Origin: Eulemur rufifrons | Taxonomy: Eukaryota; Chordata; Mammalia; Primates; Lemuridae | Length of the DNA stretch: 64,000 nucleotides | Direction of reading: 5' to 3' | Assembly: GCF_041146395.1 (NCBI RefSeq) | Contig: NC_090989.1 | Span: 44,914,501-44,978,500 of the forward strand | Shown here: positions 46,130-59,600 of the stretch, piece after piece | How positions within the stretch are numbered: the first letter of the stretch is position 1 | Layout of the letters: each line of letters opens with the position of its first letter | Made by a program: the position numbers and the translations under genes | Notes under the pieces: model-generated | What the model was told of the DNA's origin: nothing | Databases searched by the model: none | Seen by the model: the letters and a program-made list of their open reading frames with translations, nothing else

Positions 46130-49100
46130 AAAAACACATGAACACATTAAAATCTCACTATTTATACAATCTAAATTCTAGCAACATATACAAATACTGA
46201 GTGACTACAGTACATGCCGAGGTAAGAAAAGTACATTCTGGGAGAATATCAGTGACGCCCAAGCCATTTTTATTTCCAATCTAATTCAATACATGTTTTG
46301 TTTCCACTTTTCCCAGTGCCAAAAAAATAAAAAAGACAGAGCTAGTCACAAGTTGGAATAAATGAGAATTGGTGCCACAGTTGACCTAAAAAGTATTTTA
46401 ATAACCATCCAACACTTATTTAGATTTTGCAGTTTAGGGACTTCAAGTTCAGAACCAAAAGGCAGAGTTAATAAGTAATTATTATATTTTTAGGTAGAGC
46501 TTTATTAATTTCTCTTAAGAGGGTATGAAAAGGTTTCAATGTCCCACATAATCTACTGGCTCCTTCTAATTGTCTCATCTGACACGGTGTTGCTATAGCC
46601 CTTTGCTCTCCAGGTGACAAGGTAAAGCTAAGGAAAAGTTCAAGCTTTATCACCTTCCACAGCTTTGTGGCCATATTTCCATGTAGATGAGCTCATATTC
46701 TGCTCCCCACACTCCCAAGGTGGTGCGGGAAGAGGGGAGAGGCAAATGTATACATAACATCATCATTTTAACTTTTGTGTAAATTCTCTACTCAAACCCA
46801 TTGTTCAAAGCAAAGTGCAAATAATGAAACGTGAACTTAAATAACTGGACTAGACCTGGCACATACAACAGGATCTATTTAGATTTACAGCGTTTAATAA
46901 AATATAAATCAGAATTCACAATACCTTATCTTTAACTACACTGGTTCCTAAGATCAAGTAACAGCCAAGTCAGTGTAATTTTACGAGACGTGTAATGACC
47001 ACACTTGCTTTGGCACAGCCTGATTCTATTTCTATAATTGCATTAACAGGGAAAAATTAATCCAATAAACCAGTGACTTTATGTTTTGAGTGTTTCAAGC
47101 AAAAGAATAAAAATTCAAGGGAATTCTGCCAAAAATGGTTACTTTCACATTTTCAGTTGTTACTTGATTGTCTCCAAAGCTGTATATATCAGACATATAA
47201 TCATAGTAAAAAACAAAAACAAATTTCAAAAACCTCTAATATGAAAACAAACAAACTAAAAAAAAAAAAAAACAAAAAAACAAAAAACAAACCAGAAAAA
47301 CCATTTGAATCAGGCTCAGCTCTTCATCTGGAAAGAAAAATAAAGGTTTACTACTAGTTTTTATAAAACTCATTGGTAGTTCAAGGAGAGCACAGTGTGG
47401 CAATATGAACTGAGTCTTAAAATAAGCATCATTTCAGAAAACACTTGCCTCTCAACAAAACAAACAAACAAAAAACACAACTCCAGGAAAAAACAATCAG
47501 GTACACACAATTACACAAAAACAGCAAAATTCTTTGGGAAAAAGAAATAGTTATTGAAAACATCTCTCTTAAAGCTTCAAACAGATATATGAGTTGAGGA
47601 AAAGTATATTCTCTGTGTACTAAGGATGAATTAAAAAAAAACAAAAAACAAAACTGGTTTACTCTCTTCCCACCTGAAAGGGGAAGCACATTAATACATG
47701 TGCTTTACACATTCATATATGTTTCAATAAAAGTCTAATATCTGTGCTTTTTGTTTCAAATATTTTAAAACAAAGTATTGGCTTTTTAATGAATGAAACT
47801 GCACTTCAAAGTCTGTCTGGAAAAGGAAAAGCAAGTGAAAATAAAACCAGCAAAATCATACAAGGAGAGGGCAGGAAGGCTGCAGAAATAAACCCTTCTC
47901 TTTTTGAAGCAATGTTTCAGAATACTGATACATTTGTGGAAGCCAGCGAAATGAATACTGTTCATCTTTACTCAAATTTAGTGAATTCTGGCAACATCAC
48001 AGTCTGGTAGCAAAGGCCAACAGAAATGACTAGAACTGATGGAAAAGTACATATATTCTTACCACATACTGAGCTTCTCATGTCATCTTGCCAGTTTAAA
48101 AATGGTTTTTACACTATAGGATAAAAAATTACAGATGATTTCTATTTAACTCAATCTAAACTAGTTCTGCGCAGGTCATAAACAAGTAGTGACAAGGAAG
48201 TTGCCAGGAGGTATGGAAAACAAGGCATGAATATTCGTTTGCAAGAATGCTATAATATCTGTTCCCTAGGGATGATCTAAAGGGCAACTCGAGTCTCTTA
48301 CCACACAAAGGGCACAATCACAGTCCTGAAGAATACTTGTTAGGTTTATATTTGGTGCAATGGTTTACTGTGGGAAACCAAAGTAAAAATTATTTGACTA
48401 GAAAGTAATAAAATACCTTGAAACGCAAGGAAAGTTTATATATGTTATGTGTGTGTATAAAACCAAAAAAAAGGGATAAATTCTGGTTACTTTTTTTGTT
48501 TTTTAAGGTAATTTATATTACTTCTGAAGAAGTGATTTTGCCTTTCACTGTGATAAATACAAAGGAGTCATGTTTACAGCATTCACTTCGAAGCCCTCAA
48601 CTTGTCACAACTCTCCTGGGAAAACTCCCATTGCAAATAAAGTCGGGATGGGGGCAAACTCCATTAAAGCTTTGCCAATTGTAAAGTTGTTCCTGTTTCC
48701 ACATGGAGGAGTATCCATAAGGATATCAGAGGATCTGAATTCATGACACTCATAGAGCAATCATCACCTATGGAGAAAAACTCTAAACAAACATTTTATA
48801 AACACAAGAATAGGATAAGCCACCAAGGGCCTGGGGCAAAACAGACAGAGATGAGGCCAGGTCAAGTACCCTGAAGTGTTAAAGCTCTTAAAAGTGTCAA
48901 GAAGTGACAAATCAATCACCCTGCTCATTACAAGTCAGAGTTTCCCAGCTATAAATCTCCCTAAGGAAAGATGGATAAGTGTATATGGCTGTAATCAAAA
49001 TTTGCTTTATAATTAGTGCTTACAACACTTATTTTAAAAATCCAGAAAGAAATATAGGAGTAGAAACGGAAGAAATCATGATAGTACCCACCTTTCACAA

Positions 49101-49533
49101 AGACAATAAAATTTCAAGCCATTAGATATTTCAAAAACAGTACCATGCGTTATTGCCAGTCAGGCTGAGAGAGCCATCTCTTGAGTTCATTAATGTACCT
49201 GCAGCATTGGTAATAAATACTTTCAGTGATTTTTAATTTCCTTGAAGTGCATTATAGGGAACTTTTTTCTGTATTAAAAATAGTGTTTTACAGTAGTAAC
49301 AAACAGGATGTTCAAAATTTAACAGGCAAGCAGTAACTGTGCCACAGTAACTAACACCTTTAAAGCAAGATGGCAAGATTAGTAGTTTCCTGTACCTCGG
49401 TCACCACATTTTCCCCAACCACTTCAGTGACAGATATGTAATACATTCTATATATTACTACCACTAATAAAAAAAAAAAGGCCATGTGCTTTAAAACGAT
49501 GCTTTGTAAAAAGCAGCATCACCTTCAAAGGAT

Positions 49534-49994
49534 TTATTTAAAAATATCACATTCCCCATCCCTTCCTGCTCCTGACACTTCCTGTGTGCTCTGTGGCACC
49601 TGGTACACCAACTCGTCTGGGGCAGCTGGACCTGGCTTCCCACCTTTCGGGGTATCATACTGGGCCTGGGCTGAGGAGCAGCTGTCAGTCCTGGAGAGAA
49701 GCGTATTGTAAGTTCCCATCAAAGGGGGAGGCTGGTTCCCTGTGGCTTTGAAAGTGGACGTGGAGGGCAGACCAACTGAGGCTGTGGGGTGCCCTGACAT
49801 GTCCATGACGATTGGGGTAGCATACTCGGGCCCAGTAATTGGGAGTGGTTCAGCGTAGGCATGATAAACTTCCTGCACCGGTGAGTTGTAAGGATCTAGG
49901 TCCGCATAGCCTGCTTCTTTTCCTTCTTCTGGTTTAAAGGTGGATCTTTGATGAAGTGTACCAACAATTCCTCCCACAAGTGGCTGTGCATACT
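49534..49994 (-). CDS. DCBLD2: DCBLD2 last coding segment, ends at an early stop
   Basis: 461 nt enter in phase 1 (completing Glu before YAQP) and encode 152 residues ending DGECDIFK, then TAA. Directly after the stop the frame reads ATC CTT TGA. I recall the human protein ending with three more residues (Glu-Ile-Leu), so a GAA to TAA change would explain the end seen here. YxxP motifs in this piece: YAQP, YNSP, YAEP, YATP, YDTP and YQVP. Confidence 0.95.
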
Positions 49995-50569
49995 CTGTGG
50001 ATATCACAAAACACAAAGGACAGTTATCTTACTAACACAAGGACTATAATATAGGGTGGCAGCTGCAGATCACACTAAAAGCTAGCACTTCTTTGTGGTA
50101 CTTTGTTGCGATCAACACCTATCTATGGATTTCCCACTTGTAAGAACCAATTTCAAAAATATTAAAGATGTTATCAGTAGTATCTCATAGTAGTAAGTTG
50201 ATATGCCAGAAAGCCTATTCATGTAATTTTACAAAAAGAGTGTTTGTACATGTTCTTTAGATTTACAGGCAGTATTTCATAAGAAAAGAAATATTTAATT
50301 GTTGGAATAAGTATTAGTCTTAGAAAATGAATTCGGAGATTTTCTTTTTCAAATATTAGGAAATGTTTAAAATGAATATGTACTAGGTTAACAGGATAAA
50401 TACCATAAGCTTAATGCCTTTCCTGCTCTCCTTTTCACACCCCTGCCCCCCCCAAACCAAAACAAACAAAACGCCAGTTAACACACAAAATGCCCAGTGT
50501 CTTTAGAAATGAATGTCTCAATTTTATGCACAGAACATCTGAGACACAGAAGTGACACTCTCAAGGTCA

Positions 50570-50600
<31 letters not shown>

Positions 50601-53600
50601 GAGACAGGTCTCACTTTGTTGCTCAGGCTAGAGTGCAGTGGCATCATCATAGCTCATGGCAACCTCAAATTCCTGGGCTCGAGCAATTCTCCTGCCTCAG
50701 CCTCCGGAGTAGCTGAGACTATACGCATGCATCACCATGCCTGGCTAATTTTTCTATTTTTTGTAGAGACGGGGTCTCATTCTTGTTCAGGCTGGTCTCA
50801 AACTCCTGGCCTCAAGTGTTCTGCGTTCCTCCCATCTTGGTCTCCCAAAGTGCTAGGACTACAGGTGTGAGCCACCGCCCCTGGCCTTCAAGGTCATCTT
50901 TTATAAAAAGTGGTTCATTTCACCTTTAGAAAATAGGTCATCTCTTACATATGAAAAAGATCAAAGATACTGTAAACTCCAAAGCACTTTAGAAGCAATT
51001 TCTTTCTCTACTTGGTAACCTAAGGCTGCAACACAGTTACCTGCAGAGTCAGTTTGCAACACTGTAGTGACTTCTCTTGGACTCAAGTGATTAACTTCAC
51101 TACTGCTGTAGCGAACCGGGGTTTCCTCATGTTCCACTGATTTGGCTGGGAGAAACTGCTTCATTCCTTTCCACCAACCTTCATTGTGATTGTAAGCCAA
51201 AGAGACCATTAAATAAAAATGTCTCAAATGATAATATCAAGGGACAAACCCTGTTGCATTTAAGCCATTTCTACAACAAATACCTCTACAAACTAGACTT
51301 TATATTCAAGCTTATGTTCTGCTTTGATAGAAGAATATCCAGTGCAAAGCAGAACATGGTAGAAATTTCTATCAAAAACATTCAGAAGCAAATCACTGCT
51401 ATTACAGCGCAGTCAGACATAGTGTCTCTTGTTGGGGTGGTTTTTAGTAAGTTTTTCTCAAAAAATACTTTCCAAGATCTACCTTGGGGCACTAGCAACA
51501 CTATGATATGTCCCCACCACTGCCCTTTTCTGCCCTGGTCACAGCAGGGATGGCTCCTGGCTCCTGAGTCCCTCCAGTAGTGAGACTGGGAAGTGGGAGA
51601 CCAGTGAGGGGCCTCTGGTGTCACTTGCAGCAATTCAGAAGATGACAACTCAGCATGGCAGGCTTCATGGATTCCTAAAGTGCTAGACCTCACTTGGTAA
51701 GTAACCACGGCAGAGGACACACACACAGTCACTGGGGCCATAACCCTTGGATTCTTGCTCAGTGTTCACACAGGCCACACGGAAAGCTGGTCCCCTCAAG
51801 AGAAATAGATACGTGGGACAAACCAAATTTTCCAGAAGAAAAAGAACAGAGCATGTGTTGTTATTGTACTATTTCATTACTGATTAACTGGAAGAGGTTT
51901 TAGAGAAGGGTAAAAATGGTGAGAACAGAAGAGCAATGCCACTTCTCTAACACTGTTGGGGAGTTCCCATGGCCCTGAGGACAACTTTCCTCTTTCACTG
52001 CTGCCACCTGTCCCTCTGCTGGAAAAGCGATGCAAAGACCACGCTGACTTACCTGCCCGGTCCCAGTAAGGTAAGTCATAGGTGCCTTCAGTTTTCTTCT
52101 TTCTGGAAAAATATAGAAAAATAGCAAGTAGAGTGAATTCACTGGTACGAAACCTCTGAAACTGCAGAATAGTGACCAAAGTTAGTAATTAGTCAAGAGT
52201 ACACATTTTCACTTGCTGATCTACCCAGAGGGAGTCCTCTATTTCATCTGACTTTCAAAGTTGCCACTGCTGAGGCTTATAAACTCTAGGCTCTCAGTAA
52301 ATTAAACAATTATCTTCTGACATAGTTACCTTGTTACCCACCTATTCCCTACTCAAAAGGGATAAAGGAAATAAAAAAAGCCAAGTCTGTAGATAAAAAG
52401 ACTGAAACAAATTAAAAAAACCCAGCCCTGATATGTGGGTTATTATGGGCAAATCATGATAGGTCTGTTGGTTTCAAATACAAATTTTGAAAATCACTTC
52501 ACAAAATTCACAGGGGAAAAAAAAAAAAAAAACTTTTGTTTTTTTGTTCTACGTTGTTCTTTTTCCCAATTTCTTGCTTCTCCTCTACAGACCTTTGTTC
52601 CAGAGAAGTTTAATGTGTCTCATACCCTTAACTGCAGACTTGATTCCTCCAACCACCCCAGGGTAAGTCAACGCTACCACTGACAGTGCCAGGTGGCAGA
52701 GGGAAGGGAACATGATGCTCCAGGCCTGGGAGTCACTGCAGTCTCTGGGTAGGTGAGAGCCATGTGTGCGACGAAGAAGATTCTCCCAGCCCACCCCTCA
52801 GAATTCTCACTCATCCTCCCCAGGAAAAATCTCCCATTACAAATACTATTTGCCAAGAGTCTTTTACAAAGAAAAACCAAGCAAATGAAAGGACATTCTC
52901 TGATTCAAGAGTGTAAATCTAATTTAACTAAAATTAGTGCTTCTCAAGCGAAAGAGAAAGCAGACATCATTCTGCCAATCACAACAAGATGTCTATGTGA
53001 TTTGCTCAAGATCACAAATGTAGCTTTTGTAAATAGCCCAAACCATGTGCTTTTCCTACTAGGAAACATTCTGCTCTAGTATAAGACTATGTTTTCATTA
53101 TGATATTAGTAGCTTCCTCATGTTAAAGCTGGCTGTATTTATATTATTTCATTATTTCAAAGTAATAGTATAATATAAAATTTGAGGAAGAGATTGGTCA
53201 GTGTTGAAAGTGCTAATCAAAATCTTGAATGGAAAAGAAATAATAAAATATGCTGGTTCTTGTAATTGTCATAAGATCTAAAAATAATTTTAAAAATTGG
53301 GCAGGTGCAGTGGCTCATGCCTGTAATCCTGGCATTTTGGGAGGCTGAGGCAGGAGGATTCCTTGAGCCCAGGAGTTTGGTTACAGTGAGCTATCTTCAC
53401 ACCACTACACTCAAGCCTGAGCAACAGAGCAAGATCCTTTCTCTAAAAAGATAAAAAATTTTTAAAAAAATCAATAATCTTTTCTAAACGGAAGTTAGAT
53501 GCCCTATATGGCTAGAACAACAAATTTAATTGTGTATTATAGCCAAGGATTACACTATAAAGGATTTTATATACTTAATCTCAAGTAGCAAAGCTTTGGG

Positions 53601-56600
53601 TTCCTTAATCATTACACATACAGGGCTTGCCATGGGCGAAGGATTCAATAAGTTGCGGCTGTTTTTTATTAGTCTCCTCCTATTTTCCATAGTCCCTTAA
53701 TGGCATCTGCTCCTTTACTCCTTGTCATGAAGCCACTTATGAGCAATTTCAACTCCATTCTTAGTAGTAACCCTTTCCACACTATCCCAGACTGACCTCA
53801 GGCCTGACTCTTGCCCCTCTCAACAGCTCTACTTCCCAGTCCTCATCCTCACACCTGTGCTTCAACCATAGTAGGTTATACTTTGTTGGTTTATTACACA
53901 TTCAGAGACAGCAGTGGATAAGAGCACGAGCCCTGAAACCTGGTCTGAAGCCCCACTCTGCCATGTACTCACCAGGTGATCTTGGCCAAGTTAATTATGC
54001 TATGCCTCACTTCCTCTTTCTGTAAAATAGGGTTTATTACACTACTTGTTTCATAGGCTGTTGTGAGGATTAAATAGTTAATACATGTATTTAGAATAAA
54101 AATTTAGAACAATACCTAAAACATTTAGAATAATGCCTACAATCAGCGTTTAATTTTCTATAAAAATTAGCTATTTCTGCTGGAGGCCTATTCAATACTG
54201 TTGTTGTCACTCAGTTCACTGAATGCCTCATACGCTGTCCTTTCTGGACTTTTCCCAAAGCCCGACCCCTTCTCTTCTCCCCATTGCCCTCATACTAACT
54301 CATTGGGGTCTACTCAGACAGCCTTCCCAACACCAAGAATCTGGGATGCTCCCGTGGCTCACATCCTGTAGTCACTCTCCTGATCTGTAAGCTTTGGGAT
54401 TCATTCCAGGGCTCCTGGCACATGGCTCAATACTTGGCGCAGGGTAGGAGCCAAGTTCTCAAATATTTGTTGAATGTCTGAACAAATGAAATTATTCTCC
54501 TTCTCCACCAAACCTGTCCCTCCTGCTCCATTATCTCAACTCATGACATCTCTACTGGTCTAACTGTGCAAATCAGTAACCTCAGATCACCCTGGATCCC
54601 TCCTTCTTCCTCAGACCACTTGTCATCATCCTGTCAATGCCACTGGGAGACTCTCCCCTCTATCTCTTCTCCCTTCCCTAGAATCACTGTGTTGTTATGT
54701 GCTTGCCCGGCCTCAGTGGTTTCCTAACTCATCTCACTGCCTCTTTCAACCTGGCTCCTCTTCAACCCACCCTTCAAAACTCCTGCCACTCTCTTTCTAC
54801 AATCATCTAATAATATCACCCATGTGCTTAACACTCAGTGATTCCCCATCTCTAGAATAAAACCAAATTTTCTCTCTCCCAGAAAACCCATCCTGATCCA
54901 GGCCCAGACCACATCCCAATGGTTACCTCTCAGGACTCCTGCATGCCAGGCCCACATAAGATGGCTCCCTATTCTGTTTCTATTCCATTCCACAGCTCTG
55001 TGCCTTCACTCAAGCAATTTCCGCAGGCTGGGCCATTCTCTACTATGATAGTCTGAATGTTTGTGTCTCTCCAGAATTCATACATTGAAATCCTAATCCC
55101 AAGGTGATGGTATTAGGAGGTGGGGCCTTTGGGAAGTGATTAGGTCTTGAAGGCAGAGCCTTCATGAATGGGATTAGTGCTGTTATAGAAGAGGCCTGGA
55201 GGGAGATTGATTGCCTCTTCCACCCTGTGAGGACAGAGCAAGAAGGCACTGTCTATGAACCAGAGAGCAGGCCCTCACCAGTCATCAAATCCACCAGTGC
55301 TTAGATCTTGGACTTTGCAGCCTCCAGAACAGTAAGAAATCAACTTCCACTATTTAGAAACCACCCAGTTTATGGTATTTTCTTATAGCAGCCCAAATTG
55401 ACTAAGACATCTACCTTCCTCTAACTAGACAACTCCAACTCCTTTAAGGTGAAACATGCCAAACTTGAGGATTCCCCCTTCCCAAAGAAAAACCTTCACA
55501 TAATTCTCATGGTTCTCCTCAGCACTTCATAAATAACTCATCAAAGTGTAAGATATAGTTTCTTATTTTTGTCAGTCAACCCTGCTAAACACTTTGGAGA
55601 AAGGAACTATGTCTCATTCATTCAGCAAATATTACAAAGTTTCATGTGTCAGAAATTGTTCTTATTCATGTACATATCCTAGTGTATAATGCCGAACTTG
55701 ATACAGTAAAGGCACTCAGTAACTGACTGCGGAATTGAACTTCCTCATTTTTAATGGGAACAAAGGAGAAACATGAAATTTTTATTCTAATAAATATTTT
55801 CACTCTTACTGTCAAACGGGAATTGTATGTAGTTCACCTTCTGTATTTTGTTTCTATTTCACATTTGGTAGTTTTGAAATACATCCTTCCTGGGACCAGT
55901 TAGGTGAACTAGTTATATACTAACCTGTTTCTCCAATGCCAAGCACACACTAATATGAGAATGAGAGTAGTGAGGACCATGACTAGCACAGGGACAAGGA
56001 CTGCAGCCAGCGCTACATCTAAAGTTATAAAAACAAAACCAAAAAGCCACATTAACACAAAGGCAGAAATCATCAGGGAAAAGATTGAAAGATTTAACCC
56101 CATCATCATTCAACATTTTTCTGTTTCAAAAAATACCATAAGCATCATTTATCAAGACTAAGCACATGCTGGTAACTGCAGAAGCTTTTATGGATACATG
56201 ACAGCTCATTACACTATTCATTCCACCTTTGTATATGTTTGAAATTTTCATAAGTTTTTAAATCACCAAAATAAAAGACAAATAATAAAATGAGAAAATA
56301 AATTTTCTGCATACGTGATAAAGGACTAATATATACTCCTATAACAGAGTATAGGACTTTACAAGTCAAAACCTAATAATATAACAGAAAAATCAGTGGA
56401 GAGGAACTAGCAATACATTAAAAAATACAAGTAACCATTACATATGTTTGCCTCATTAGTAATCAAAGAAATGTACGTTAAAACAAGAACAAGATACCAT
56501 TTTTGCTTATCAAATTGGCAAATATTTAAAAGAACAACTGTTGAAGAGGATGCCTAAAAAGCTTTTTTTTATGAAAATATAAATTGATAGTATATTTCTG

Positions 56601-59600
56601 ATTGACATTTTGGGGCAGTATGTATAAAAACATATTAATGGAAATTCCATATCTAGAATTTATTCTTAGGAAAATTAAGACATTAGAAGTGCATCTTCAA
56701 AGATATTTACTCCTATTTCTGCGTTAAGAGTGAGAAATTGTAAATAATCCAAATACCCCAAAATCATGGAATAAATAAATCATGGTATCCTCCTTCCAGT
56801 AGAATATAATTCAGCAATTGAAGATGATGTTGCAACATAATGGCAAAATATTTACAGATATGGGAAGGTAACAATGTGGTGTTAAGCACAGAAAGCTGAC
56901 TGAAAACGTGTATTAACAGGTCTGAAACCGACACAATGCCAGCTCGCAGGGATTTAGGGATCATTTAATTCCCTAATCTCACTCCGCAGATAAGGAATCC
57001 TGGGCTCAGATATAGAAAATGGTCTGCCTGAAGTCATTTGGGATATTAGTTTCTTCTTCATCCCTCAACCGCCTACCGGCCAGAAGGATGACCACAGCAG
57101 CAACTGCTGATGTTTACTGGGGGCTAAGAATCAGATGCTGCGATGAGCCTAACCTGCAGCATCTTCTTTACTCCTTACAAGTGTATCCAAAAGAAAGAGG
57201 CTGATGACGGAAGACGGGGAGAGGATAATCAACAACATCAGGTCTCTGAGAAGTCAAGAGACCGGGGGACCAAGGCACAGGTGAAGTGATTAGCCTTGGG
57301 CAGCATAAGGAAGCCCCATTTTCACTGCAGTGAACAGAGGATACAGGTAAATTTGTGGGCACCTTCCAATGGTTTCTACTTTCTTTGCAAAGTTGGAGAG
57401 GTAACTGAGAGCAAGTGAAGATATTTGGGTCAAAGGTTTGGAAAATATGGAGTGTTGAAAAATGCTACTATTGAGAACAGACAGAAGAGATCACTAGGGA
57501 CATTCAGAAAGGTCACAAGGGCCCCACTGAGGGATGATCTGGAAGCTACAGAGAAACGAATCTGACTATGATGTGCTTTTCTCCATGAAATCACTCTGAG
57601 CCTGGGTATAAAAATGCAGGAGGGAAAGAGCACACAACAGAAATTATGACTCATGTTAGAAAGCACTCAGAATTCGGAAAAGTAAATGTGCTTTTCCCTT
57701 AAAATTTGTGAAAATGAGGAGAATAATCAGGCTTAGATGGATGCAGTGTGATTTAATCAGAGGCTTTAAAACATCTGCTTAGGTTAAAAAAATAATGTCT
57801 ATATGCTATCATCCCAAAGAAAAGAAGACAGGATGTCTTCAATTGAGAAGACCAGCCCATTCTTTGTTATGCTTTTTAAGCTAATAGGGATCCAAAAGTT
57901 CTAAGGACACTTTTAGCCTTGAAATTTTGAGATTCTATAATCAGATTTTAAGATAAGCAATACTTTTAGTTGACTGGTCTTCCAGCCAGGCATGTGGTCT
58001 GGAATTCTGCCTAAAGACAAGTGTTTGGACAACTGGTAAGAGGCTCTTTGTGAGATGCTGAGATCTCTTGCCTCTGAGACCCTTGCTGCTCTCTAGCTTT
58101 ACTTCCAGCAGGGGAAAGAAACTGGTCTTTGCGGAAATACCTTAGAATATGGGAAAGAAACTGACCATGTGGAAAGCTGGAGAAAGTTATCTGAATTCAG
58201 ACAAATTTTCACAAAAAAGAGAATGATTAAAGTTCTCTGTAGACAAGTTACTCTGTCTGACCTGCTTCCTTATCTCTGCACTTTCCTGAAAATGAGTATG
58301 CTTTTTATCTGCACTCACACTTCCTCTGACACTGACACTTCTTTTTAATTCAACTGAAATTTTTTCAACTAGTGAAACTACTACCTTTTTGTATTTTAAC
58401 TGCAATATTATATATATTTAACACCTTATTTATCACTGATAAAATTTGAAAGTAAATTCTAATACATTTATACTAATAATCTGAGAAAATTATAACTGTA
58501 TACATTTAAAAACACAGACTAAATTTCTTTTTTAATATGTTAACTCAGAGTATTTTCTTCAAAAGTATTAGCTTCCGCCACAAGTTCTGTTTTTGTTTTT
58601 CCTTTTGCCATCAAGTTCCCTCTCCAGCAAATTAACATATTGCCAGAAGAAAAAAATTTGTTTCCTGCTATGATTTCAGTTATTTCTAAAAATCTCTAGA
58701 AATACTGTATTTCTAAGCCTGAGACTCAATGTGTTTGGCCATAAGGGAAAAAAAAAAAAAAAAAAAAAGTCACAAGAGGAGGCCCACAACATAGTAGCCA
58801 TCTCTAATATTTAAAGAACAATTCTACAGAGCACCAGAGAATAGAACTTAGATCAATACAGCAGTGTTTTTCCTAAGGAAGGAAATCAATTTTTTTTTGC
58901 TATACTTAAAAAATATAGTTGGAGGAAAAGAAACTGAGGGTTTAAGCTGGAAATGCCCATGAAAACTTTAGTTAAAGACAAAACACCACTATGTAATAGG
59001 TGTTCATTTTCACGTTCGCATACCTTTGGTTACGTTTGGAGTTACGGTAGTGTTTTTAATATCAGGAGAAGCAGTCGTTTGCTCTGTCTGTGCAGGAAAT
59101 TCATTTCTACTGCGAGGCTGTAGTGGTTGAGTAAATTTGGGGGCACGACCTTGAAAAAAGTTTAAAAAACTCTTAATTTTTTTTATCTACACCAACTTAA
59201 GATAGTTATTTTATAATGCTCTTAATATATTTATGAAAAGTTATACCAGAAATCCAGGGAATATCAAATTCTCACATTAAAAGCAGGCATACCTTTGGCT
59301 ATTTTTGGAGGAGCTGTAGTGTTTTTGAGGTCATTGGTGTTCCGAGGAGGTGGAGGTGGAGTAAGTTTTGGAGGACGACCTTGAGAAATGGTTAAAAGTA
59401 AGTATTTAATTCTGCCAAGTAATTTTCAATCTCAGAGGGAAATATATTAGAAGGATAAATATTATACTCTATATTAGATGCACAAATATATCAAGATTTC
59501 CATTTTTAAATAATTAAATCATCTGAAAATAATCTTCTTAGGAAGGAGAATAATGGGGGAGGAGAATGATGTTGAACTCCAAAGCTATAAAGGAGTCATC

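Larger units (their letters stand above)
46105..49994 (-). other. DCBLD2: DCBLD2 terminal exon (C-terminal tail plus long 3' UTR)
   Basis: On the minus strand the acceptor is atatccacag. Coding sequence runs 49994 down to the stop TAA at 49534-49536, encoding YAQPLVGG through GECDIFK with six YxxP motifs. The remaining roughly 3.4 kb is 3' UTR, ending near 46105, about 20 nt past an AATAAA on the minus strand (TTTATT at 46124-46129 on the + strand). The UTR is AT-rich, contains several A-rich runs on the + strand (for example around 47253-47300) and no interspersed repeats that I recognise, as expected of a long regulated UTR. Coding part certain; UTR end inferred. Confidence 0.85.
52103..55924 (-). 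other. DCBLD2: DCBLD2 intron upstream of the small juxtamembrane exon
   Basis: A 3.8 kb intron holding an Alu monomer, a MIR, L2 pieces and a solo MaLR LTR (listed separately). 52190-53290 shows nothing recognisable beyond unique sequence. Confidence 0.6.
56019..59023 (-). other. DCBLD2: DCBLD2 intron upstream of the transmembrane exon
   Basis: A 3.0 kb intron with an L1M 3' fragment (56290-56935), weak MIR-like sequence near 56960-57200 and an A-run at about 58748-58768. The rest is AT-rich unique sequence without genes. Confidence 0.55.

Noticed and set aside
46468..47689. Small open frames in the DCBLD2 3' UTR on both strands
   Set aside because: Short, A- or T-run driven, no motifs; ordinary for an AT-rich UTR.
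51877..52142. Overlapping minus-strand open frames around the small DCBLD2 exon
   Set aside because: Only the 50 nt between splice sites (52053-52102) matches DCBLD2; the rest is intron read-through.
55913..56161. Alternative frames overlapping the transmembrane exon
   Set aside because: Shadows of the real exon; the frame giving the hydrophobic helix joins neighbours correctly, the others do not.
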